In this document: piece by piece, positions 24,720 through 33,393 of the stretch
How the letters are laid out: every line of letters starts with the position of its first letter
How positions within the stretch are numbered: the stretch's first letter is position 1
Position numbers and translations under genes: made by a program
Notes under the pieces: generated by a model
What the model was told of the DNA's origin: nothing
The model's input: only the letters and a program-made list of their open reading frames with translations
The model's database searches: none
Source: Chlamydiota bacterium
Lineage (GTDB): Bacteria > Chlamydiota > Chlamydiia > Chlamydiales > Parachlamydiaceae
Length of the DNA stretch: 46,625 bases
Direction: 5' to 3'
Assembly: GCA_013286075.1 (NCBI GenBank)
Contig: JABDGJ010000005.1
Location: 1-46,625, forward strand

Positions 24720-25805
24720 TCACCTGCATTGATTGGCTAAAAATGCATCTGCCAATACAAATGAAGCCATTGCGTCCACAACAGGAACAGCCCGAAGCAC
24801 AATGCAAGGATCATGCCTTGATCCTTGTGGAAGAAAAAAAGAATCTTGCTGTCCATCGATATTCACCGTATTTTGCTCCTTCATAATACTAGATGTAGGT
24901 TTAAACCCGACTCTTCCCACAATAGGCATCCCTGTGGAAATCCCTCCTAATACTCCCCCTGCATGATTTGTTTTTGTTTTTATCATCCCATCATCATGAA
25001 CAAATTCATCATTATGTTGGGAACCGCGCATCGCAATCGAGGCAAACCCAGCGCCAATTTCAAAACTTTTTGTAGCAGGAATGCTCATCATGGCTACTGC
25101 AAGATTCGCTTCCAGTTTTTGATAAATAGGATCTCCGAGACCAACCGGTACTCCATGGGCAATAAATTCAACTACTCCTCCCAGAGAATCATTTTCTTGT
25201 TTTATCCGTTCGATTGCTTCTATCATTTGCTCTGCTGCCCGTTCATCTGGACAAAATACAGGGCTTGCAAAAGTCCGCTCTTGCATTTCCTCCATCGTAC
25301 ATTCAATAATCGATGCTTCTATCTCACTGATTTGTTTTACATACGCGATCACATGGATGTTGAACTGATGCAACAATTGCTTGGCAATCGCGCCCGCAAT
25401 TACGCGGCAAGCTGTTTCTCTCCCTGAGGAGCGGCCCGCCCCTCGATAATCAAAGATTCCATATTTTTTTAGATAAGTATAATTCGCATGACCTGGGCGC
25501 AATAAATTTTTGATCGATTCATATTTGCTTGAATCTTGGTCGTGGTTATAGATGATGACAGAAATAGGAGTTCCTGTTGTCACTCCTTCAAAAATGCCGG
25601 ATAAAATTTCTGCTCGATCATTTTCTTTTCGAGGAGAAGTATAGAGATTTTTTCCAGGAGCTCGCCTTGATAGAGCAGATTGAATCATCTCTTCGTCAAT
25701 GGGAATTCCAGAAGGAAAACCATCGATGACAACGCCAATTGCTTTCCCATGGGACTCTCCCCAAGTCGTCATTCTTAAAATATTTCCAAATGAATTGCTT
25801 GCCAT
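24720..25805 (-). CDS. aroC: Chorismate synthase
   Basis: A 361-residue FMN-dependent enzyme forming chorismate from EPSP. MTTWGESHGKAIGVVIDGFP, YRGAGRSSGRETACRVIAGA, MRGSQHNDEF and GGVLGGISTGMPI match the family. I chose ATG 25805 (MASNSFGN), which has GAGAGGAAT directly upstream; the frame is open to a Met at 25829 but that would be an odd extension. In the recalled C. trachomatis order shikimate kinase lies between aroA and aroC. Here only 61 bases separate them and no kinase is present. Confidence 0.95.
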   Translation of the reverse strand: MASNSFGNILRMTTWGESHGKAIGVVIDGFPSGIPIDEEMIQSALSRRAPGKNLYTSPRKENDRAEILSGIFEGVTTGTPISVIIYNHDQDSSKYESIKNLLRPGHANYTYLKKYGIFDYRGAGRSSGRETACRVIAGAIAKQLLHQFNIHVIAYVKQISEIEASIIECTMEEMQERTFASPVFCPDERAAEQMIEAIERIKQENDSLGGVVEFIAHGVPVGLGDPIYQKLEANLAVAMMSIPATKSFEIGAGFASIAMRGSQHNDEFVHDDGMIKTKTNHAGGVLGGISTGMPIVGRVGFKPTSSIMKEQNTVNIDGQQDSFFLPQGSRHDPCIVLRAVPVVDAMASFVLADAFLANQCR

Positions 25806-25866
25806 ATTCCTCTCGCAGATAAAAAACACGTTACGTAGATATCGCAGCCTTTAGCGGTTCTCTGGG

Positions 25867-27153
25867 CTATTGGGTATAGTCGATTATAGCTCCTAACTTG
25901 ATAAATTCTCCCATAAAAGAGGGAAAGGTTTTAGCCATGCAATTCACTGATGAAATTTCAGATGCTCCCTTTGCTCCCATAGCAGCAACGATGAGAGACA
26001 TAGCCATTCGATGGTCTTCATGAGAATGAACTTTTGCGCCTGAAAGAGAAGATTCTTCGATCAATAATCCATCTTCTGTTTCAGAGATGATTGCCCCCAT
26101 TTTTCGCAATTCTTTCGCAATGCAATAGATCCGATTGCATTCTTTTTGTTTTGCAATGGCGCCATTTCGAATATGGGTTTTTCCTTTTGCAAAACATCCC
26201 ATTACGGCCAAGATCGTAATTGCGTCAATACAATCATTGATATCAATCGAAATTCCTCTCAGCTGCTCCCCTCGCTTTACTTTGAGAGATTTTTTCTGGA
26301 GATCAATATGAATCGATGCTCCCATTTCTTGGAATAATTCGACTATTCGTTTATCTCCTTGCTTGTCTTGCATATCAATATTATGAATGGTGATTTCTGA
26401 CTGTGTAATTAAAGCAGCAGCTATAGGAAATGCCGCTGCACTACAATCTCCTGGTACCCGATACGTAAATCCATCGTAAGAACTTTTTCCTGGTAATCGA
26501 AAAATAAAATCCGCTGTTTGTTCATATACAATACCAAGCCGATCAAACCAGTCGAGCGTCAAAAAAACCCATGGCCTTTCTCCTGGGTTGTGCACTTCAA
26601 TTTCTAAGGGCCCCTCAGAAAAAGCGGCTGCAATCAGAAGAGCAGAAACCGGTTGCGAGTCTTCTCCTTGCAATCGAATTTTGCCAGATTGAATCGGCCC
26701 TTGAATGATCACTGGAGCATAGCCATCTCCTCGCATCGATTCAGTGCGAACACCAAATTGAGCAAGACCTTCTAGTAGAGCTTTCATTGGTCTATGATGC
26801 CGTATGGAATAATCTCCCGTAACGACACAAGGATATTTTCCCACTGCAGCTAAAGCAGTGCAAAACCGAAGAACAATTCCCGAATTTCCAGCATAAATCA
26901 CATCTTCTAAACGACCGATTTTCCCATTGATCCCCTCTACGTCTATTTTTTCAGTGCCCATAGACAGCTTTGCTCCAAAATGAGCACATGCTTGTACCAT
27001 GGCTTCGGTATCTGGCGAGGGTAAATATTGATAAATAGAACTTTTTCCTTTTGCCATTGCAGCAAACAAAATCGCTCGAAGTGTTTGTGATTTGGAAGAG
27101 GGAACGACAATACTTCCACTCAATTTCGAATTTTCAACAATACAGGAATTCAT
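25867..27153 (-). CDS. aroA: 3-phosphoshikimate 1-carboxyvinyltransferase (EPSP synthase)
   Basis: A 428-residue cytosolic enzyme joining shikimate-3-phosphate and PEP. VPSSKSQTLRAILFAAMAKG near the N-terminus and HEDHRMAMSLIVAA near the C-terminus are the two conserved signatures. The glyphosate-loop sequence GNSGIVLRF differs from the common GNAGTAxRP, as in more divergent EPSP synthases. First gene of the - strand shikimate operon. It is divergent from nqrB; the 97-base gap should hold both promoters, but no strong consensus is visible. Confidence 0.94.
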   Translation of the reverse strand: MNSCIVENSKLSGSIVVPSSKSQTLRAILFAAMAKGKSSIYQYLPSPDTEAMVQACAHFGAKLSMGTEKIDVEGINGKIGRLEDVIYAGNSGIVLRFCTALAAVGKYPCVVTGDYSIRHHRPMKALLEGLAQFGVRTESMRGDGYAPVIIQGPIQSGKIRLQGEDSQPVSALLIAAAFSEGPLEIEVHNPGERPWVFLTLDWFDRLGIVYEQTADFIFRLPGKSSYDGFTYRVPGDCSAAAFPIAAALITQSEITIHNIDMQDKQGDKRIVELFQEMGASIHIDLQKKSLKVKRGEQLRGISIDINDCIDAITILAVMGCFAKGKTHIRNGAIAKQKECNRIYCIAKELRKMGAIISETEDGLLIEESSLSGAKVHSHEDHRMAMSLIVAAMGAKGASEISSVNCMAKTFPSFMGEFIKLGAIIDYTQ

Positions 27154-27262
27154 TCATCAAAAAACATACACAAAAATGCATTGAAAGAAAAGTAACAATC
27201 TCCTGTTTCCGATTTTCTCAAATTTTGGTATCACTATACTCGATCACTGGATGGGTATTTCT

Positions 27263-28774
27263 ATGCTACGTCGCATACTTGACTATCAACTCTCTTTAAC
27301 AGAGAAAGGGAAACCGCTAGAGCGTTTACGCCCTTTAATTGAAGCCACAGATAATTTCCTCTATGAACCATCTCCCAATACGCGAAGAGCTCCTTACATT
27401 CGCGATGCTGTGGATGTAAAGCGGTGGATGATGATGGTGATTTTTTCTCTTATTCCTTGCCTTCTCATGGCGATTTGGAATACAGGAGTACAAAGTTTTG
27501 TCTATACAAGTGGGGATTATCATTTGATGAATGAATATCTTTCCAGCGGCTATTTCGATTTTGCTCTCAAAGACCAACGGTATCTTTCGATTTTGCAACA
27601 AGGATTCACTGCTCTTCTTCCCTTAGTCATTATTGCATATGCAGTCGGTGGTCTCTGTGAAGCCTTATTTGCTATTGTTAGAAAACACGATATTTCAGAA
27701 GGTTTACTTGTGACAGGGATTCTGTACGCATTGATTCTCCCCCCTACAATTCCGTATTGGATGGCTGCTGTCGGAGTTGCTGCAGGGGTCATCCTTGGGA
27801 AAGAAGTCTTCGGGGGATCAGGAATGAATATTGTAAATCCAGCACTTGCTTGCCGCGCTTTTTTATTTTTTACTTTTCCTGGAAAAATGTCTGGTGATGT
27901 TTGGGTAGGGACAAATACTACTGCATCTAGAGAAAGCCTCCTCCAAATGAACAATGAAGCAAAAACAAACTCTTTGGATGCTTATTCTCAAGCCACTCCC
28001 CTCGCTCGTTTCAATGTTTCCCCTACAATCAAAAAAATCCATGTCGATGCCATTGCATCCAATGACTTGGGAACCAATACCTCTTCTTATCCCCTCATCG
28101 AACAACAGTTTAATACATGGAATACAGAGGGCAATTATGGAGCTACTCTTACGCAATTAGATCCTGAGCAAATGAGAAAATTCGTCACTGCTCCTGTCGC
28201 AGAAGGAGGTCTCGGCCTTTCGCCCGGACACTATGAAGACGCCTATCATTTCTCAAAGCTACAATATGGATTTGGCCACTACGGAGATTGGAATTTATTT
28301 ATCGGAGATAAATTGGGATGCTTGGGAGAAACTTCCATATTGGCATGCTTGCTCGGAGCTGCTTTCTTGATTTGGACCCGCATTGGATCTTGGAGAACGA
28401 TGGCAGGAATGACTCTGGGAGCTTTTTGTACAGCGCTTCTGTTTCAACTCGGCTCTTACTATTTCGCGGAAAATCATGGGGCTTGGTACCCAGCTCCTTT
28501 TAGTTTTCCCGCATATAAACATTTGTTACTCGGAGGACTTGCTTTTGGTATTGTCTTTATGGCAACTGATCCTGTTTCCTCTCCCTCTATGAAATCTGCG
28601 AGATGGATCTACGGAGCTCTTGCCGGCATCGTGGCAATTATTATTCGAGTGATTAATCCAGCCTATCCCGAAGGAGTGATGTTGGCTATCTTAATGGCCA
28701 ATGTATTTGCACCTCTCATTGATTATTATGCTGTTCGTTTCTACCGAAGAAAGAGGTCTAATGTCAGAACCTAA
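27263..28774 (+). CDS. nqrB: Na+-translocating NADH:quinone reductase subunit B
   Basis: A roughly 503-residue membrane subunit of the sodium pump NQR, with about ten hydrophobic segments. A threonine in DAYSQATPLARF corresponds to the covalent-FMN site of NqrB. GGSGMNIVNPALACRAFLFF and MATDPVSSPSMKSARWIYGA are family blocks. I favour ATG 27263 (MLRRILDYQL), since GGATGGG is well spaced before it; ATG 27251 is four codons upstream. nqrC starts inside the last codons. nqrA and nqrF are not next to it, as in other chlamydiae. Confidence 0.95.
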   Translation: MLRRILDYQLSLTEKGKPLERLRPLIEATDNFLYEPSPNTRRAPYIRDAVDVKRWMMMVIFSLIPCLLMAIWNTGVQSFVYTSGDYHLMNEYLSSGYFDFALKDQRYLSILQQGFTALLPLVIIAYAVGGLCEALFAIVRKHDISEGLLVTGILYALILPPTIPYWMAAVGVAAGVILGKEVFGGSGMNIVNPALACRAFLFFTFPGKMSGDVWVGTNTTASRESLLQMNNEAKTNSLDAYSQATPLARFNVSPTIKKIHVDAIASNDLGTNTSSYPLIEQQFNTWNTEGNYGATLTQLDPEQMRKFVTAPVAEGGLGLSPGHYEDAYHFSKLQYGFGHYGDWNLFIGDKLGCLGETSILACLLGAAFLIWTRIGSWRTMAGMTLGAFCTALLFQLGSYYFAENHGAWYPAPFSFPAYKHLLLGGLAFGIVFMATDPVSSPSMKSARWIYGALAGIVAIIIRVINPAYPEGVMLAILMANVFAPLIDYYAVRFYRRKRSNVRT

Positions 28775-29663
28775 GCCAACCCTTTCCAAATCCCAAGGGT
28801 ATACAATTTGCTTCATGGTCATTTTAAGTCTTATTTGCGCAACCATATTGTCTCTATTAGCAAGTGCTCTAAAAGAGCCGCAGGAACAGGCAAAAGAATT
28901 AGATCGAAGCAAACAGATGTTAATTGCGGCACGAATCTTGAGCCCCTATCTTTATTTTCAAATACAAGACGACCAAGGAAAGGATGTCCCGGCAAAGTAC
29001 ACTTCCTCTGGCCTATTAGAAAAAACAACGGAATATATTTATCCGAGCCAAGAGGAAATTTTAGAAGTCTACCGCGCTCGCATTGAACCCTTTTTAGTCG
29101 ACGAAAAAGGGAACGAAACTTCTTTTAAAAAGGAACACATCCAGGAAAAGGAGTATATTAAAGAATATCGAAAGTCGGGCTATTATCGACAGCCATTCAA
29201 ATTGATCTATAAAATTTATGCGAACAGCGGAGAAAAAGATCGGAAAATTGCAGGGTATGTCATTCCCGTCAATGGCATGGGTCTATGGGATGCGATTTAT
29301 GGATATCTTGCAATCAAACCAAATGGAGATGACGTCATTGGCATTTCCTGGTACGATCAAAAAGAAACCCCTGGACTAGGGGCAAATATTTCTGAACCAG
29401 AATGGCAAGGCCAATTTCCAGGAAAATTGATTTTTCAAGAATCTCCTGACGGAAAAACTGACTTTGCCACTGCTCCTCTAGGAATCGTTGTCGTAAAAGG
29501 AAAGGTGAACGAAGTGTTAGGAAATAGCCCTAAATCGCGAAGTGCAGTCGATGGAATGGCTGGGGCCACGCTCACGGGGAATGGGGTAACAACCGCATAC
29601 CAAGAGGTCTTGTCTGCCTACCGTCCTTTTCTTATGGCTTTACACGAACAATCGGAAAAATAA
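28761..29663 (+). CDS. nqrC: Na+-translocating NADH:quinone reductase subunit C
   Basis: A 300-residue subunit anchored by one N-terminal membrane segment (YTICFMVILSLICATILSLL), with a periplasmic FMN-binding domain. The covalent-flavin motif is VDGMAGATLTGNGV (S/AGATLT, Thr carries FMN). GLGANISEPEWQGQF is another NqrC block. ATG 28761 has AAGAGG eight bases upstream and overlaps the nqrB 3' end by 14 bases. An earlier in-frame Met (28701) is buried in nqrB and unlikely. nqrD starts immediately at the stop. Confidence 0.95.
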   Translation: MSEPKPTLSKSQGYTICFMVILSLICATILSLLASALKEPQEQAKELDRSKQMLIAARILSPYLYFQIQDDQGKDVPAKYTSSGLLEKTTEYIYPSQEEILEVYRARIEPFLVDEKGNETSFKKEHIQEKEYIKEYRKSGYYRQPFKLIYKIYANSGEKDRKIAGYVIPVNGMGLWDAIYGYLAIKPNGDDVIGISWYDQKETPGLGANISEPEWQGQFPGKLIFQESPDGKTDFATAPLGIVVVKGKVNEVLGNSPKSRSAVDGMAGATLTGNGVTTAYQEVLSAYRPFLMALHEQSEK

Positions 29664-30293
29664 ATGGCTAAACAACCTGCATCTACTTATTTTACTTCGC
29701 AGTTGTGGTCGCAAAACCAAGTACTTGTCGCTGTCCTCGGAATTTGTTCTGCCTTAGGGGTGACAAATCGATTGAGCGTTGCTATTACTATGGGATTATC
29801 TGTCTCATTTGTCACAGGCTTCTCCAGTTTATTTGTTTCCTTACTAAGAAAAATTACTCCTGATAGTGTTCGAATGATTACACAATTAGCGATTATTTCC
29901 GTCTTTGTGATTATCATTGATCAATTTCTACAAGCCTATTTCTTTAGTATTTCAAAAGTGTTAAGCGTTTTTGTCGGACTGATCATCACGAATTGCATCG
30001 TCATGGGACGAACAGAAGGAATGGCAAAAAATGTAGGACCAATGCCCGCTTTTTTGGATGGTTTAGGAGCGGGAATGGGATATGCAATCGTTTTGTGTAT
30101 TATCGCCTTTATCCGCGAATTGTTTGGGTTTGGGCAATTATTAGGTTTTCAAGTCATTCCACAATCTTGGTATGCCACAGCAACGCATCCCGATGGGTAT
30201 GATAATTTTGTCTTGATGGTTAGTCCCCCTGCCGCTTTTTTTATTATTGGCGGCCTCATCTATGTATTAAAAAAATTCCAAGGAGATGAATAA
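29664..30293 (+). CDS. nqrD: Na+-translocating NADH:quinone reductase subunit D
   Basis: A 209-residue hydrophobic subunit with about six membrane segments of the NqrD/RnfE family. [20 protein letters not shown] and [18 protein letters not shown] contain the conserved TN-x-C region; together NqrD and NqrE bind an iron centre through cysteines in the membrane. It is directly abutted by nqrC and followed 3 bases later by nqrE. Confidence 0.95.
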   Translation: MAKQPASTYFTSQLWSQNQVLVAVLGICSALGVTNRLSVAITMGLSVSFVTGFSSLFVSLLRKITPDSVRMITQLAIISVFVIIIDQFLQAYFFSISKVLSVFVGLIITNCIVMGRTEGMAKNVGPMPAFLDGLGAGMGYAIVLCIIAFIRELFGFGQLLGFQVIPQSWYATATHPDGYDNFVLMVSPPAAFFIIGGLIYVLKKFQGDE

Positions 30294-30296
30294 CTT

Positions 30297-31040
30297 ATGT
30301 GGATGGGAGACTATTCTTTTTTGAATCTTTTGGGATTATTGATCCAAGCCATTTTTATCGAAAATTTTCTCCTCGTCAATTTTCTTGGAATGTGTACGTA
30401 CCTCGCCTGTTCAAATAAATTAAAAACGGCAAATGGGCTTGGAATTGCCGTAGTCTTTGTATTAACTGTATCAGGTGTATTGAATTGGTTTGTTCAAAAA
30501 TTTGTGACAGGTCCAGGCGCTCTTTCTTGGCTAGAAGTATTCGGATTAGAAACAAAAAATATCGATCTTGGATTTCTCCAATTTCTCTTATTTATCTCAA
30601 TTATCGCAGGCTTTACTCAAATTTTGGAGATCATCATCGAAAAAGTATCTCCCGCGCTATACATGTCGCTTGGGTTTTACTTGCCTCTTATTGCAGTAAA
30701 TTGCGCCATTTTAGGTGCTTGTCTTTTTGCTGTTACTCGGGAATATCCCTTTGTTCCCAACTTTATTTATGTGCTTGGCTCAGCGCTGGGGTGGTGGTTG
30801 GCAATTGCTCTTATTGCAGCAATTCGGGAAAAGTTAGCCACTTCCGAAGTTGTTCCTGCCCTTAAAGGAATGGGAATCACATTCATCATGTCCGGTCTTA
30901 TGTCCATGGCCTTCATGGGATTCACCGGCATTAAACTAGCCACCCCTTCAACCGGACCAGAACAACCATTTCCTCTGATGGATTCCACAGGAATCGGCCA
31001 ATCTCCTATCCAGGGCGCCCCAATAGAATTAAAACAATAG
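30297..31040 (+). CDS. nqrE: Na+-translocating NADH:quinone reductase subunit E
   Basis: A 247-residue hydrophobic subunit, NqrE/RnfA family, with about six membrane segments. ENFLLVNFLGMCTYLACSNK and LIAVNCAILGACLF carry the conserved cysteines that with NqrD hold the membrane iron centre. The C-terminal ~30 residues (TGIKLATPSTGPEQPFPLMD and on) extend past the last membrane helix. The TAG stop is the first three bases of the palindromic repeat at 31038-31260, so the last residues may not be ancestral. Confidence 0.94.
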   Translation: MWMGDYSFLNLLGLLIQAIFIENFLLVNFLGMCTYLACSNKLKTANGLGIAVVFVLTVSGVLNWFVQKFVTGPGALSWLEVFGLETKNIDLGFLQFLLFISIIAGFTQILEIIIEKVSPALYMSLGFYLPLIAVNCAILGACLFAVTREYPFVPNFIYVLGSALGWWLAIALIAAIREKLATSEVVPALKGMGITFIMSGLMSMAFMGFTGIKLATPSTGPEQPFPLMDSTGIGQSPIQGAPIELKQ

Positions 31041-31260
31041 ACCTGTTGCATAACCTCTTCTCGTGCCCGCGTGCGCGTGCCTGTGCCCGAAAATTTACTC
31101 ACGTTATGCATTGAACTTAATCTCGATCTTAATCATGATCTTAATCTTGCTTTTCTTTACAAGATTAAGATTAAGATTAAGATCATTTGCATAAGGTGAG
31201 TAGGTAAATTCGGGCACGGGCACGCACACGGGCACGAAAAGAGGTTATGCAAGAAGTCTA
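31038..31260. repeat. TAGACCTGTTGC-type long palindrome with GATCTTAATC iterations
   Basis: A 223-base inverted repeat between convergent genes. Left end TAGACCTGTTGCATAACCTC and right end GAGGTTATGCAAGAAGTCTA are inverse. The next arm is a GTGCCCG-rich stretch paired on both sides, and the centre repeats GATCTTAATC / GATTAAGATC several times. A single-stranded copy would fold into a long hairpin, so it could serve as a bidirectional terminator for nqrE and the antiporter. Confidence 0.75.
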
Positions 31261-31261
31261 T

Positions 31262-32461
31262 TTACGATAGCTTTTTTGAGATGTAGAAGAAGCGCATAGC
31301 GAATGGAGCCAAGAGAGTGGTTGCTGTAATGACAAGAATAAGCGCGGCATATGTATCGCTGTCGATGATGTTGTGATTTTTTCCCACTTCGGCAAAAATG
31401 AGCCCCATCTCTCCTCTTGGAATCATAGCAAGACCCACAGACCATTTTACCCAATTTTTATCTTTGAATAATAAAAATCCAGAAGCTAGTTTGCCAAGAA
31501 TTGCCGCGACTAGTAATGAGAGAAACAATAGCCAAAGAGAGAGCGAAGACCAGTCAATTTCTCGCAAATTGAGGGAGAGTCCTACAGTGACAAAAAAAAT
31601 GGGGGTAAATAAATGAATGATCGATTTCATTTGTGTTTCGACAGTATGAGAAAATCTTTTTGTCAGGTTAAGCACGTGATCAAGAGAATGAAAATGGGGA
31701 GAAAGAGCAAGACCTGCGGCAAATCCTCCAATGAGTTCGGGAGCATCTAAGGCGTGCGCCAACCAAGAAAACAATAAAATAAGAGAGACAATAGATGTAG
31801 GGACAAGACCAGGCACAGCACTTATTTTTTCATATCTCTTAATAGCGCTGGAAATGATTTTTGCAGCCAAAGGAGCCAATAGAAGAAATAATATAATGAG
31901 TAAAGAAACTTTCCCAATATCTCCAATATTGATGCCCGATCCTTTAGAAAATTCGTACACAACCGACAATAAGATAATTCCAATGATATCATCAATGACC
32001 GCTGCTCCAAGTATAATTTGCGATTCACTTCCAGACTGTCTTTTGAGATCAGCTAAGATTCGCATTGTAATTCCAATGCTCGTCGCAGTCAGCGTACTGC
32101 CGATTAACAGTGAGACGACCATGGTCATCTGAAAAACAAAATGGGAGAGGGCAAAACCGAAAGCAAAAGGGAGAACGACTCCGCCTATAGCAACAAGTAA
32201 AGGTTTGCTTCCTGTCTGAAATAATCGATAAAGATTTGTCTCAAGACCTACTTCGAAAAGAAGTAAAATAATCCCAATATCGGCAAGGAGTTTGATGACA
32301 AAGTCAGGCTGTACCCAACCCAGAATACTCGGCCCTATCAAAATACCCGCGGTTAACTCTCCTAAAACTGCCGGAATGTTTTTCTTAGCAGCAAGTTCGC
32401 CAAGAAGCCGAGCAAAGAGTAAAATAAGAAAAAGCTGAAGAAGATACGTGGATGGATCCAT
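31262..32461 (-). CDS. Cation:proton antiporter (CPA2 type, no RCK domain)
   Basis: A 399-residue inner-membrane protein with about 12 hydrophobic segments. IPAVLGELTAGILIGPSILG and LADIGIILLLFEVGLETNL near the N-terminus, GAAVIDDIIGIILLS with its paired aspartates in the middle, and MIPRGEMGLIFAEVG near the end are typical of NapA/KefB-like Na+/H+ antiporters. It lacks the C-terminal TrkA-N domain found in the protein at 3710-5380. Placed after the Na+-NQR genes, it may share the sodium cycle with them, which is an inference. It follows the HTH-PTS gene by 9 bases in the same direction. Confidence 0.9.
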   Translation of the reverse strand: MDPSTYLLQLFLILLFARLLGELAAKKNIPAVLGELTAGILIGPSILGWVQPDFVIKLLADIGIILLLFEVGLETNLYRLFQTGSKPLLVAIGGVVLPFAFGFALSHFVFQMTMVVSLLIGSTLTATSIGITMRILADLKRQSGSESQIILGAAVIDDIIGIILLSVVYEFSKGSGINIGDIGKVSLLIILFLLLAPLAAKIISSAIKRYEKISAVPGLVPTSIVSLILLFSWLAHALDAPELIGGFAAGLALSPHFHSLDHVLNLTKRFSHTVETQMKSIIHLFTPIFFVTVGLSLNLREIDWSSLSLWLLFLSLLVAAILGKLASGFLLFKDKNWVKWSVGLAMIPRGEMGLIFAEVGKNHNIIDSDTYAALILVITATTLLAPFAMRFFYISKKLS

Positions 32462-32470
32462 TAGACCTTA

Positions 32471-33178
32471 TTAATCTGGCTGCTTTGCTACAGGCATGCG
32501 GCTCTCCCATTCTTTGATAAAGCCTAATAAGTCTTCTTTTGTAGGCTTTGTCTGAAAAAAGGTAAGCGCATCGGATTGGCTACTTAAATGAGCGATTTTT
32601 GCGAGCAAGTCCAAGTGTCTTTTATCTTCACAAGCAAAAAGAAAAAATAGGGTGTGGACAGGTTTTCCATCTAAAGCGCCGTAATCGAGTGGTTCTTGTA
32701 AAAAAACGGGAATGACAACATCGTAATGTGTGCTCAATAAAGTATCGCGAGTATGAGGAACGGCTATTCCATTATTCAAAGCTGTAGGCATCAGATTTTC
32801 CCGATCCAGCAATAAATCAATCATGACTTCCGCGTCGACATCGATGAGTGGAGCTACCTTTTTCATTGCAGCTCGGATAATTTCTTCTTTTGTTTTTCCT
32901 TTTAATTTATAAAAAACATCTCCTTTATGGATGGCTCGAAAAAGACTAAATTGCTTGCTTCCTCCAACTGATTGGGAAAATGGAGAACTAGAAAGAAAAA
33001 CTTTTTCCTCTGTTTTATCGAATTTGTGAGAAATAATCCAATTTTCAATTTCAGAACGCGAAAAATAATAGTGTTGATTCATTCGATAATTGGGAATTTT
33101 TCTATCGGAAATCCATTTCCGAATAGTCTTTTCCGATACCTTCAGAAGGTCTGCCACATCCTTAATTTTCAAATCCAT
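32471..33178 (-). CDS. ptsN: PTS IIA-like nitrogen-regulatory protein with N-terminal helix-turn-helix
   Basis: A 235-residue two-domain protein. Residues 1-55 are an excisionase/MerR-like DNA-binding domain (KDVADLLKVSEKTIRKWISD then PNYRMNQHYYFSRSEIENWI). Residues ~85-225 are a PTS EIIA-Ntr domain with the phosphorylatable His in NNGIAVPHTRD. The same fusion occurs in Chlamydia (CT291-type). It may let phosphorylation state control DNA binding. PTS components other than IIA are not in the window. A repeat element separates it from the single-domain ptsN upstream. Confidence 0.9.
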   Translation of the reverse strand: MDLKIKDVADLLKVSEKTIRKWISDRKIPNYRMNQHYYFSRSEIENWIISHKFDKTEEKVFLSSSPFSQSVGGSKQFSLFRAIHKGDVFYKLKGKTKEEIIRAAMKKVAPLIDVDAEVMIDLLLDRENLMPTALNNGIAVPHTRDTLLSTHYDVVIPVFLQEPLDYGALDGKPVHTLFFLFACEDKRHLDLLAKIAHLSSQSDALTFFQTKPTKEDLLGFIKEWESRMPVAKQPD

Positions 33179-33223
33179 AATTACCGCCTAATGAACTTAA
33201 AAGATTATTTCTTACCGGTGGTC

Positions 33224-33393
33224 TTAGAGGGTGTTTTGTAATTCTAATAAACCTTGATTCGAATTCTTTTCCCCTAGGAGACAGTGGGTGTGAGCAGGAC
33301 AATATTGATTAATATGGCCTGCTCACACCCACTGTCTCCTAGGGAGAAAATAATTTCGAAGCAAGGCTATTATAATTACAAAATACCCTCTTA
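33224..33393. mobile_element. GAGGGT-type inverted-repeat element with 3-bp target duplication TTA
   Basis: The simplest copy. GAGGGTGTTTTGTAATTCTA at 33227 is mirrored by an arm ending ACCCTC at 33390, and TTA flanks both sides (33224-33226, 33391-33393). The interior is itself palindromic: CTAGGAGACAGTGGGTGTGA pairs with TCACACCCACTGTCTCCTAG around a short AT loop. It sits directly after the ptsN stop codon (TGA then TAAGAGGG on the - strand). No coding capacity. Confidence 0.82.

Noticed and set aside
28747..28764. AGAGGTCTAATGTC at the nqrC start is identical to the TPR gene start at 17016-17029
   Set aside because: A 14-base match is expected by chance in a window of this size, and here it is inside conserved nqrB coding sequence, so I do not call it a repeat remnant.
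27263..31040. Incomplete NQR operon (nqrA and nqrF absent)
   Set aside because: Chlamydiae keep nqrA and nqrF at separate loci, so their absence here is normal.
31080..31220. The iterated GATCTTAATC units looked like a possible CRISPR array
   Set aside because: The units are contiguous or inverted with no unique spacers of constant length; they form the centre of one palindrome. No cas genes are present in the window.
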